Source of the DNA: Anaerolineae bacterium
Lineage (GTDB): Bacteria; Chloroflexota; Anaerolineae; B4-G1
Reading direction: 5' to 3'
Length of the DNA: 16,476 nt
Assembly: GCA_016783285.1 (NCBI GenBank)
Contig: JADHWW010000044.1
Location: 1 to 16,476, forward strand
Of the stretch, positions 1 through 7,600 are shown piece after piece. Position numbers and translations under genes: made by a program. The notes below the pieces were generated by a model. It worked only from the letters and a program-made list of their open reading frames with translations, was not told the origin of the DNA and ran no database searches. Positions within the stretch are counted from its first letter, which is position 1, and every line of letters begins with the position of its first letter.

Positions 1-4
1 TTGT

Positions 5-79
5 AGCGCGCCGGCCACAAGCCTGCGCCGGTTTGCGCTGCGATCCGTTTCCCTCAGACCCACACTCGGTGGGTTTTTT
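5..79 (+). terminator. Structured RNA 3' end with rho-independent terminator
   Basis: Two hairpins can be read. The first pairs AGCGC (5-9) with GCGCT (35-39), and inside it CCGGC (11-15) with GCCGG (27-31). The second pairs ACCCAC (58-63) with GTGGGT (69-74) around the loop ACTCG and runs into six T residues (74-79), a standard intrinsic terminator shape. It lies about 160 bases before tyrS. It may end an upstream transcription unit that is outside the window. It could also be the terminator of a tyrS leader such as a T-box, but the T-box core (GGGTGG..ACCGCG) is not visible, so that is only a possibility. Confidence 0.6.
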
Positions 80-93
80 ATTGCCCCATATTG

Positions 94-192
94 ACCTTCC
101 CGGAAGCTCCAACGCAATGAGCCTTACCAAGATTCTACACGTCCAACAAATTCTGACTGATTTGACAGCCAATTTCTAGCTTCCGGGAAGGT
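94..192. repeat. 15-bp perfect inverted repeat, MITE-like
   Basis: ACCTTCCCGGAAGCT at 94-108 is the exact reverse complement of AGCTTCCGGGAAGGT at 178-192, with 69 bases between. Each arm is itself nearly palindromic (TTCC-C/G-GGAA). The interior is clearly AT-richer than the surrounding genes and has no convincing ORF. No obvious target-site duplication flanks it. It lies between the terminator and the tyrS ribosome binding site, so it could be a small mobile element, an operator pair, or a long RNA stem in the tyrS leader. Confidence 0.6.
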
Positions 193-241
193 AGCCCGAG
201 TAGTTACCCCACCATCGAACAGAAAAGGGAGGTATTTGATT

Positions 242-1471
242 ATGAGCAAACTAACGATTGACGAACAGGTCGCCATCCTGATGCACGGCGCGGAATTTGG
301 CGATGAACAGATCAAGGAGCACATGCAAGCGGAACTGCACGAGCGGTTGATCGAAGCGGAGAAGGCTGGACGCCCGCTGCGCGTCTACTGTGGTTACGAC
401 CCCACCGCCGCGTACCTGACGATTGGACATACTGTCACCATGCGCAAACTCTGCCAGTTTCAGGAGTTGGGCCATCAGGTGATCTTTCTCATCGGTTCCT
501 TCACGGGACTGATCGGCGATCCCAGTGACACGACCAGTGCACGTGCGCAGCAGACGCCGGAACAGGTGGCGGAGAATGCTCGCACCTACACGGAGCAGGC
601 GTTCAAGATACTCGACCCGGAAAAGACGCAAGTGCGCGACAACGCGGATTGGCTGAGCAACCTCACTTTCAGCGATGTCATTGAACTGGCCTCCCACTTT
701 ACTGTCCAACAGTTCCTGGCCCGTGAGAACTTTGGCCTGCGTTATGCAAAGGGGGAAGCCGTATGGGTACACGAGTTCCTCTACGCGCTGATGCAGGGGT
801 ACGATGCCGTGCAAATGGAGACCGACGTGCAGGTAGGCGGCACCGACCAACTCTTTAATCTCCTGGCCGGGCGCAAGTTGCAGGAAGCCTTCGGTCAGCG
901 CCCACAGGTCTGCATCACGATGCCCATCCTGGTGGGCACCGACGGCCATCTTCGCATGGGCAAGAGCAAGAGGAACTATGTTGGCCTCACCGAGCCGCCG
1001 GAGGACAAGTACGGCAAGACCATGTCCATCCCCGACTCGGCGATGCGCAACTGGTTTGAACTGGTCACCCGCTGGACGCCGGAGCAGATAAACGAACTGC
1101 TGGAGATGGTGGAGCGGGACGAGGTGCACCCGATGGAGGCGAAGAAAAAACTGGCCTGGGAGATCGTGTCTATTTTCGATGGAGACGAGGCCGCCGACAA
1201 GGCCGCCGCCCACTTTGCGCGGGTACACCAGCAGCGCCAGTTGCCGCAAGAGATGCCGGTACAGGCATTGACCGGCCCGACCAACGTCGTAGACATCATC
1301 CACGGCGCGGGGTTCACTCGCAGCAAGAGCGACGCCCGCCGGTTGGTGCAGCAGGGCGCGGTCAAATTGGACGGCGAGCGCGTGACCGGCATCAAGACGG
1401 AAATTGAGATCGAGGGCGAAAGGGTGCTGCAAGTAGGAAAGCGTCGCTTTCTGCGGCTGGTAAATCGGTAG
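242..1471 (+). CDS. tyrS: Tyrosyl-tRNA synthetase, type 2
   Basis: Cytoplasmic class I aminoacyl-tRNA synthetase that attaches tyrosine to tRNA-Tyr using ATP. The 409 residues fit the family. The HIGH-type signature appears as TIGH at residues 60-63 after GYDPTAAYL. The KMSKS-type loop is RMGKSKRN (238-245), followed by GLTEPPEDKYGKTMSIPD, which is typical of the type-2 (TyrZ-like) subgroup rather than the KFGKT type. QVGGTDQLFN (197-206) belongs to the tyrosine-binding region. An S4 RNA-binding domain closes the protein (about 346-407). The ATG at 242 is chosen because AGGGAGGT (226-233) lies 8 bases before it; an in-frame TTG at 236 is too close to that site. The stop is followed one base later by an 8-bp repeat array. 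Confidence 0.97.
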   Translation: MSKLTIDEQVAILMHGAEFGDEQIKEHMQAELHERLIEAEKAGRPLRVYCGYDPTAAYLTIGHTVTMRKLCQFQELGHQVIFLIGSFTGLIGDPSDTTSARAQQTPEQVAENARTYTEQAFKILDPEKTQVRDNADWLSNLTFSDVIELASHFTVQQFLARENFGLRYAKGEAVWVHEFLYALMQGYDAVQMETDVQVGGTDQLFNLLAGRKLQEAFGQRPQVCITMPILVGTDGHLRMGKSKRNYVGLTEPPEDKYGKTMSIPDSAMRNWFELVTRWTPEQINELLEMVERDEVHPMEAKKKLAWEIVSIFDGDEAADKAAAHFARVHQQRQLPQEMPVQALTGPTNVVDIIHGAGFTRSKSDARRLVQQGAVKLDGERVTGIKTEIEIEGERVLQVGKRRFLRLVNR

Positions 1472-1472
1472 G

Positions 1473-1583
1473 TTGGGAAACTGGGAAATTGGGAAATTGG
1501 TAGATTGGGAAATTGGGAAATTGGGGAAGCTCGACCAATCTACCAATCTACCAATGTACCAATCTACCAATGTACCAATCTAC
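1473..1583. repeat. Two opposed 8-bp-unit tandem arrays
   Basis: Seven consecutive 8-bp units fill 1473-1528 (TTGGGAAA, CTGGGAAA, TTGGGAAA, TTGGTAGA, TTGGGAAA, TTGGGAAA, TTGGGGAA). Six units fill 1536-1583 (CAATCTAC with two CAATGTAC variants). The words of the two halves are partly complementary (TTGGTAGA against TCTACCAA), so the region can fold into an imperfect hairpin between tyrS and sppA. A reading frame runs through the second half into sppA, but that is a by-product of the repeat and not a real N-terminus. Confidence 0.9.
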
Positions 1584-1600
1584 CAACAAGGGGGAAACAA

Positions 1601-2557
1601 ATGAAAGACCGCACAATCTTGTGGATATTCCTGGCCTTCATCCTGGGCTTTGGGCTGCCGGTGTGCAGCTGCGCCGGGACGGGGCTGCTCACGCTGAATG
1701 TACTGAGCCGTATGGCCGGGGAACCCGCGCCGGTGACAACCGGCTTCGGCGATGCCGTGGCCGTGATGCGGCTCAATGGGGCTATCACCAGCGGCCCCGA
1801 GGACTACCTCACCATGCGGGTCATCACCCCTGAGCGTGTAGCCGACCTGTTGAAACAGGCGGCCGCCAATCCCGCCATCAAAGCCATCGTGGTGAGCGTC
1901 AACAGTCCTGGTGGCAGCGTGGTCGCTTCCGACGAGATTTATCATGCACTGCTCGAGTTCGAGAAGCCGGTCGTCGTCTGGATGAGCGAGATGGCTGCCT
2001 CGGGCGGCTACTACATCTCCTGCGGCGGCGACCACGTCTTTGCCCACCCGGGCACGCTGACCGGCTCCATCGGCGTCATCAGCCAGTTTTTCAACGCCGA
2101 GGGGTTGATGGACAAGGTCGGTGTGGACGTGGTGGTCATCATCTCTGGCCCGAGCAAGGACATCGGCAGCCCCTTCCGCGAAATGACGGAGGAGGAGCAA
2201 GCGATATGGGAAGGGATCATTGACGAGGTTTACGATGGGTTCGTCGAAATCGTGGCCCAGGCGCGGGGTCTGCCGCTGGAGAACGTGCGTGAACTGGCCG
2301 ACGGGCGGGTCTACACCGGCCAGCAGGCGCTGGAACTGGGGCTGGTGGACGAGGTGGGCATACTGGACGACGCGATAGCGAAGGCGGCCGAACTGGTCGG
2401 CATTGAGGGAGAGCCCCGGGTGATTGAATTGAAGACGACGCCTTCCTTCCTCGACGTGCTCTACGGCTTCCAGGCCCACTCGGCGCTGCCGGCTTTGGAG
2501 GAGATCCTGAGTCGGGCCGGCGCGCCGTCGTTGGAATTTCGATTCGTGGGGCCGTGA
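1601..2557 (+). CDS. sppA: Signal peptide peptidase SppA, S49 family
   Basis: Membrane-bound serine protease of the SppA 36K type, which degrades cleaved signal peptides and other membrane peptides with a Ser-Lys dyad. An N-terminal hydrophobic segment (about residues 6-35) anchors it. The nucleophile is Ser134 in MAASGGYY and the general base is Lys186 in GPSKDIGSP. Their 52-residue separation matches Bacillus SppA. Other conserved blocks are VSVNSPGGSV (98-107) and TGSIGVI (154-160). The 318-residue length is normal for the short bacterial form. The ATG at 1601 is preferred because AAGGGGGA (1588-1595) lies 5 bases upstream; the frame is open further upstream only because of the repeat array. 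It is co-directional with tyrS. Confidence 0.93.
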   Translation: MKDRTILWIFLAFILGFGLPVCSCAGTGLLTLNVLSRMAGEPAPVTTGFGDAVAVMRLNGAITSGPEDYLTMRVITPERVADLLKQAAANPAIKAIVVSVNSPGGSVVASDEIYHALLEFEKPVVVWMSEMAASGGYYISCGGDHVFAHPGTLTGSIGVISQFFNAEGLMDKVGVDVVVIISGPSKDIGSPFREMTEEEQAIWEGIIDEVYDGFVEIVAQARGLPLENVRELADGRVYTGQQALELGLVDEVGILDDAIAKAAELVGIEGEPRVIELKTTPSFLDVLYGFQAHSALPALEEILSRAGAPSLEFRFVGP

Positions 2558-2588
2558 ACGAATGACCACCAACTGAAAGGAGGAGACC

Positions 2589-2903
2589 ATGTCAAAAACG
2601 ATTAGTGGCACGGCGAGTAGCGAAATGCTGCTATGGGAATTTGATCGAAATACATTAGTGTTCTTGGACACTTTGGCTCGGATGCGCTCCCTGGTGCCCA
2701 CCCTGAACCAGAAAAGGGTTGAGCGTGTGCAGCGGGACGTCGAGCAGTTGCGTCTGGATGCACTGACAGCCGAGTTTCGGGAAGCGGTACCGGATATTGA
2801 ACCGGACTATGAACTGCTAAAACTTGTGGGGATCAACCCTGCAGGTACTGTGGAGGAAGACGGAATGCGGCTGCGCCAGGCTTTGGAGGAGCGGTTCAGA
2901 TGA
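2589..2903 (+). CDS. Putative antitoxin of the PIN toxin
   Basis: A 104-residue, charged, soluble protein that I do not recognise as a named family. It is called an antitoxin by position: it precedes a PIN-domain ribonuclease gene and overlaps it by four bases (ATGA), the usual sign of translational coupling in type II toxin-antitoxin pairs. The middle (about residues 43-65, QKRVERVQRDVEQLRLD and onward) looks helical, and the C-terminal half is acidic. No clear ribbon-helix-helix, AbrB or Phd motif was seen at the N-terminus. A very strong Shine-Dalgarno AAGGAGGAG (2577-2585) precedes the ATG. The gene begins 31 bases after sppA and may be co-transcribed with it. Confidence 0.75.
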   Translation: MSKTISGTASSEMLLWEFDRNTLVFLDTLARMRSLVPTLNQKRVERVQRDVEQLRLDALTAEFREAVPDIEPDYELLKLVGINPAGTVEEDGMRLRQALEERFR

Positions 2904-3337
2904 TTCTGGTAGACGTCAACGTGATCGAAGATACGCTGGAGAAGCGCAAAGGGTGGAAGCAAAGTCTGGCTGTGCTGACTTTGGCACGGCAAAGGAGAGT
3001 AGCGGGGGCCATCTCGGCACTGACCGTGCCAATTCTCTACTTTCTGCAACACAAGCCAGATGATATCGCCCGCGTCAATGTACAGGTAGCGATCAAGACC
3101 CTCGTCATCGTTGATCTCACCGCCACTATCATTGCTGCCGCCTTTGCCGAGCAACGCACAAATGACTTTGAGGATGCGATTCAGTTCTACTCTGCAAAGG
3201 AGGCGGGCGCAGACATCATTGTGACCCGCAACAAGAGACACTTTCGCGGATTCGAGAAAGAAATTCAAGTACAGTCGCCAGAAGAGTTTCTAAAGGAATG
3301 GAGGAGGAACCGGTCAGCCAGCGTAGGAGCGCGGTGA
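2900..3337 (+). CDS. PIN-domain ribonuclease toxin (VapC-like, PIN_3 type)
   Basis: A 145-residue protein with the PIN_3 layout: LVDVNVIED at residues 3-11 (metal-binding Asp5), then NDFEDAIQFYSAKEAGADIIVTRN (88-111) with acidic residues Asp89, Glu91 and Asp92 and the typical TRNKRHF end. PIN domains are Mg-dependent RNases, and as toxins they cleave tRNA or mRNA until the antitoxin neutralises them. The usual second acidic residue after the ISALT segment is not evident (TVPILYF). Its target here is unknown. The last residues (SVGAR) and the TGA stop are encoded by a 27-bp palindromic repeat (3323-3349), so the native C-terminus may have been altered by repeat insertion. Confidence 0.88.
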   Translation: MILVDVNVIEDTLEKRKGWKQSLAVLTLARQRRVAGAISALTVPILYFLQHKPDDIARVNVQVAIKTLVIVDLTATIIAAAFAEQRTNDFEDAIQFYSAKEAGADIIVTRNKRHFRGFEKEIQVQSPEEFLKEWRRNRSASVGAR

Positions 3338-3349
3338 CCGCGTCCCTAC
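3323..3349. repeat. 27-bp palindromic repeat, copy 1
   Basis: Left arm GTAGGAGCGCGGT (3323-3335) and right arm ACCGCGTCCCTAC (3337-3349) pair except for two adjacent mismatches. The same element occurs perfectly at 5250-5276 and nearly perfectly at 7322-7348. This copy holds the TGA of the PIN gene (3335-3337) and, on the other strand, the TAG of the M23 gene (3346-3348). The stem could block or terminate transcription from both sides, but no U-tract follows it. Confidence 0.9.
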
Positions 3350-4557
3350 GCCGGCGTCGTCGAGACGTACCACGCCGCCACCCATCCCCGCTGGCCCTCC
3401 GCCGTTTCCACATAGAGCCATTCGTCGTACCGGCCCACCAACACCCGCGCACGCTCTGGATCGTCGTGTATCGTGAGCGGCGCGTTGTGCGCCAGACGCT
3501 CAATGAGGTTGGCTTTGACCGTGGGCCGCTCGCGCACGTTCATATCCTCGACGGGATAGACGGTCAGTAACGTCTCCGGCGCCGGGCCAGGCTCGGTCTG
3601 CACGTACCAGGCGGCGATGTATCCTTTGCACCCGCGCTGCCCTGAACCTGTCGCTTGCACTGAGCCCAGTCGAAGTGAAGGGTCGGGGAGGCGCACCCGC
3701 AACCACTCACCCCGGTCGCCCAGCCTCGCCAGCGCAACCTCCCGGTCGCCGATGACCGTCAGCGGCTCGTGGGGCAGGGCGATGGCGATGCGGCTACTAC
3801 CTGTCGAGGCCCCCTTGCGCACGTTCAGCGCTTCGGTGGCGTAGACGGTCAACGGGCCAGCCGGCGTCGGGCCGGGGGGTTGCAATTGGAGGTACCAGGC
3901 GGCCACGAAGCCGTCCGTCCCATCGGCGCGCTGCACCTGGATCCACTGCCCATGCTGACCGACCCTGGCGCGGGCGGTATCGGCGTCGCCCAGCACGGTG
4001 ATCGCTTCGCCCGTGCCCAGCCACGCCAGTTGCTCAGAACCGGTCGTCGGGCCGGCGCGCAGCCGCACCTGGTCGGCAGTGTAGACGATGAGGCCGCTGG
4101 GGGCGGGAACCTCGACTTCCTGAAGATAGGGCAGCGGGTCTATCACCCCGTTCGGGTAGCCAGGCGTTTTGGCGCCGATCAACTTGAGGGTGAAATGCAG
4201 GTGCGGGCCAAAGGTGTGGCCCGTGAGCCCGGCCAGCCCGATCAGTTCGCCGGCCATCACGCGCTGGTACCTGGAGACCAGCGCCCTGGACAGGTGGGCG
4301 TAGATGGTGTGATATTCGCGGCCATTGACCCGGTGCCGGATGCGCACGTGGAGGCCGTAGGCATTACCGTCGTTGGGCCGGATGTCGAACACCTCGCCGT
4401 CCGCGCAGGCATAGATGTTGGCCCCGACAGGCGCTCGAAAGTCGAGCCCCTCGTGACCGGCCTGGTTATACTTGGCATAGATGTGTGGGTTCTCGCCAAA
4501 GTACTGCGTGATGACGTGATCGTCTACGGGCCACCGCAGCCTGAATTTGCTGGTCAT
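3346..4557 (-). CDS. M23 peptidase with three SH3b domains
   Basis: Zinc endopeptidase of the LytM/lysostaphin type, expected to cut peptidoglycan cross-bridges. The M23 domain (about residues 1-145) keeps all ligands: His35 and Asp39 in GHEGLDF, His88 in YAHLS, and His119/His121 in GPHLHF. Three bacterial SH3 domains follow (about 156-227, 236-320, 332-400), each ending in an AAWY motif; such domains bind cell wall. The second SH3b has 16 extra residues (291-306) that its siblings lack, encoded by a 48-bp repeat. No signal peptide or membrane segment is visible, so its export route is unclear. The ATG at 4557 has GGGAGGG 5 bases upstream. It is paralogous in its M23 part to the glycosidase-M23 fusion at 13199-15172. 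Confidence 0.92.
   Translation of the reverse strand: MTSKFRLRWPVDDHVITQYFGENPHIYAKYNQAGHEGLDFRAPVGANIYACADGEVFDIRPNDGNAYGLHVRIRHRVNGREYHTIYAHLSRALVSRYQRVMAGELIGLAGLTGHTFGPHLHFTLKLIGAKTPGYPNGVIDPLPYLQEVEVPAPSGLIVYTADQVRLRAGPTTGSEQLAWLGTGEAITVLGDADTARARVGQHGQWIQVQRADGTDGFVAAWYLQLQPPGPTPAGPLTVYATEALNVRKGASTGSSRIAIALPHEPLTVIGDREVALARLGDRGEWLRVRLPDPSLRLGSVQATGSGQRGCKGYIAAWYVQTEPGPAPETLLTVYPVEDMNVRERPTVKANLIERLAHNAPLTIHDDPERARVLVGRYDEWLYVETAEGQRGWVAAWYVSTTPA
3640..3687 (-). repeat. 48-bp in-frame insertion inside an SH3b domain
   Basis: Aligning the three SH3b domains of the surrounding gene by eye shows that only the second carries this 16-codon segment between its W-x-x-V strand and the final AAWY motif. 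It contains a 29-base word (3654-3682) that recurs in opposite orientation at 11706-11734 with three mismatches. The shared word, read on the minus strand here, starts CCCTTCACTTCGAC and ends CAAG. Confidence 0.85.
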
Positions 4558-4628
4558 AATTCCCTCCCTGAGAACACGGATCGGCAGGATTGGCGGATCA
4601 TGCGCGTCTAACTGCTTATTATGCCACG

Positions 4629-4656
4629 ATTATACTTCCCCTACGCGGCCTGTCAA
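4629..4656 (-). promoter_or_regulatory. Sigma-70-type promoter of the M23-SH3b gene
   Basis: On the minus strand, a perfect -35 TTGACA (4651-4656) and a perfect -10 TATAAT (4629-4634) are separated by 16 bases. The start codon at 4557 is about 70 bases downstream. The -35 box contains the TGA stop codon (4653-4655) of the upstream ligase-fusion gene, so the M23 gene can be transcribed independently of it. Confidence 0.8.
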
Positions 4657-7600
4657 ACGAGAGATGGCCCGGCGTCCGACGGCGAGACAGCGTGTGCTCG
4701 TTGGGCCAACGCCAACGTCAGGAAAAATACCAGCGCCAGGTCGGGGAAGAACAGTGTATTGTCCACCAGGCCGTGGGCCAGCATTGCAGCCATGCTGCCG
4801 ATGAGGCCAATGGAAACGCTCAAAGCCCCTACCTTTGGGCTTTGGGCTTTACGACTTGCTGATTCGCTGACTCGCTGACTCGCTGACTCGCTGACTCGCC
4901 GATTCGCTGATTTGAAAAATGCCACCTGCACTGCCACCCCCGCTAAAAGTCCCAGGATCCCCATCCGCGTCCAGTGGTCCAGGTAGACGTTGTGCGGGTG
5001 CCCCAGGTTGAACTCTTGCCAGGCGGAGGGGAGCACGTAGCGGGTGCGATAAACGGCCAGAAAGTTGCCCGGCCCGACGCCGAACCAGGGATGCTCGCGG
5101 ATCAGCGTCAGGCTACTGCGCCACAGTTCCAGCCGGAAGAAGGTGCTTCCCTGTTGCAGATCGAACAGCGAGGCGAAGCGCGGCAGGTGCAAGAACAGCG
5201 GAATGAGCGCCAGTCCGCCGGCCGCGACGAGCGCCAGCGCCGCCCAGCGGTAGGGGCGCGGTGACCGCGCCCCTACCCCGGCCCGCCAGCCCATCACCAA
5301 TAGCGCCGCCGGCAGTGCCAGAAGAAGCGCCCCCCGTGAAAAGGTCAGCCCCAGCGCTGGCGTCACCACCAGCAGCGCCAGCGCGTAGAGCGCCCGCCGC
5401 CGTCCCCGCGCCCCCCATAGCGCGACGGCCACGAGCAGCGGCCACACTCGTTCCAGATACAGCCCCGCGCTGTTGGGTGAGTGGTAGACGCTTTGCAGGC
5501 GCAGCAGCCCCCCCTCGGCGAAAACGACGTTGCGCCCCAGCGCGTACTGTGCCAGCCCGATGAGCGCCACTGCGACGCCACCCAGGACAAAGCCGTCTAC
5601 AATCCGCCATCTGGCCCGGCCGTCCAGACGAGCCATCCGTAGTAGCGCATAGTACAGCGCCGGGAGCAAGAAAACTGTCCACAGTTCAAAGATCGCCGCC
5701 CACCGGTCATCGGCGGCAAGGCTTGCCGCGAGCACCGCCAGTATCAGCAACAGAACAGAGCGGTCAGTTGGAGAGATTCGTAGGTTCGTAGATTCGTAAA
5801 TTCGTAGATTCGCAATTCCCACCCCCACCCCACACAACACGACCAGCGCCTCCGGCAGGCTGAGCGCCCGGTAGAGCATGTTGCCGGGGTGCAGATAAAA
5901 CGGCGCGGTGAAGGCGACTAGCGTCGCTCCCAGGTCAGGGCGCAGCGCGAAGAGGGCGGCCAGCGCGGGCAACGTCAGCAGGCTGGCGACGAGCCACGAA
6001 CTGCCCCAATCCCGGCCCCAACTGGCGCCGGCGGTGGCCCAGAGCAGGGCGGTCAGTCCCACGATTAGTGCTACCTGCGCCCACTCGGGCCAGGCGAGGA
6101 ACTGTTGGGTCAACGCGGCCCAGTCCACCCGCCGCGCATCGCGCACCAACAGCGCTGCCAATACCAGCCCGGCCCCGATCAGCCCGACTATCTTCCAGCC
6201 GAAGTCGTCGCGCACCGGCTCCGCGCCCACGCGCCAGTCCACCAACGCCCACTGGCCCTGCCCCCTCTCGGCCACGACCTCGACGGTGTGCGGGCCGGGG
6301 GGAAGGTCAGTTGCCAGGGGGACGGTCACGACGGCGGGGGTATTGTCGTAGAGCACGACGTAGGCGCGGCCTGTTTTGTCGCGGGGGAGAGCGTGGGCCG
6401 GTTCCCCGTCCACCGTGACGTAGAGAAAGGCGCGGTACGGTCCCCGCCGCACCGTCAGCGCGACGGCCGGGCCATCGAAGCGGAAGGTGGCCCAGTCGCC
6501 GCTGGAACCGACGTCGGCGCCCAGCGGCCCCACGCGCCAGCCGCCCTCGTAGGTCGCCCAGGGATTGAGCGCCGGGTAGCCGCCGGCGGGGGCAGCATCG
6601 GGAAGCGCGGCAGCCCAGGCCGCCACCGCGTCGTAGAGCGGGCGGGGAGCGTCGTCTCGTCCAATCAGCGCAAAGCCCCAGTGTGGATCGTCGAGAGGAA
6701 CAGCGGGCTGCAAGTGGTCCAGGAAAAACGCGCCGGCCCAGGGCCACTCGGCCCGCGCCCGCTCCAGTGCCGCGACGGTGTGTGCCGCCTGCGTCGTCTC
6801 GTCGGTCTGTCCCCACACGGAAGGCGCGCCCGTCCAGGTGGGCGGCAGCGCGTTCCATCCCCATTGGCTGGCCCATACGGCCTTGTCCGCGTCGCCGTGC
6901 CTGACCATCACCTCTCGCAGGAGGAGCACCCGCGAAAAGTTCAGCACGGTCTCGTCAACGCGACGGTCGTCGGGGCCGGTGTTAAAGCCGTAGGGCTTGC
7001 CGGCTACGATGTCAAAGTGGGGCGCGGCCCCCGCCTGGTAGAGTTGCTCTAAATAGCGCACGTCGCTCAAGTTCTGCGGGCCGGTCTCGACGGTGGGGGC
7101 CAGGCCGGCCAGGAGGATGCGGGAGTCGGGATCGGCGGCGCGGATGGCGCGGGCGGTGCGGGCCAGGAGATCGGCGTAGGCGGGCGGGTTGACGGGGCCG
7201 CCGCCCCAGTGGGCCGCCAGGTTCGGTTCGTCCCAGACCTGGTAATAGTCCACCTGTGCGCCATAGCGGGCGGCGAAGGCACCGGCGAAAGCGGCGAAGC
7301 GGTCGGGGTCGGCAGGTGGAGGCAGGGGCGCGGCGACCGCGCCCCTACAGTCGTCAAGCACGGCCACCGGTCGCAGTTCAGGGTGGCGGGCCAGCGCGGC
7401 CATGATGCGGTCGGGAACTGTCCAGTCGAAGCGGTGGGGCAGACTTTCCAGTCTGCCACCCAGACAGGCTAGAAAGCCTGTCCCACAACTGGGCTCGATC
7501 TGGCTCCAGTAAAAGGGCTGGCGCACCCAGACAAAGCCTCCCTCGACGATGCGGGTCAGGGCGGCCTCCAATCCCTCATCGTCGTACTGCTCCAGCGCGA

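Noticed and set aside
1..79. T-box riboswitch ahead of tyrS
   Set aside because: The terminator fits, but the T-box core and specifier loop are not in the window; upstream sequence would be needed.
251..1570. Long open frame antisense to tyrS
   Set aside because: Shadow of the high-GC tyrS gene; the translation is low-complexity at its start (array-encoded) and matches no family, whereas tyrS is certain.
1473..1583. CRISPR array
   Set aside because: Units are 8 bp, contiguous and without spacers; no cas gene is present.
1505..1600. N-terminal extension of SppA through the repeat array
   Set aside because: The extra residues are repeat translation with no Shine-Dalgarno; the ATG at 1601 has a good one and starts just before the membrane helix.
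1580..2701. Long open frame antisense to sppA
   Set aside because: Shadow frame opposite a clear SppA with both catalytic residues.
6105..7052. Plus-strand open frame inside the glycosidase-ligase gene
   Set aside because: Antisense shadow; the minus strand gives recognisable domains, the plus frame is Arg/Gly/Pro-rich without motifs.
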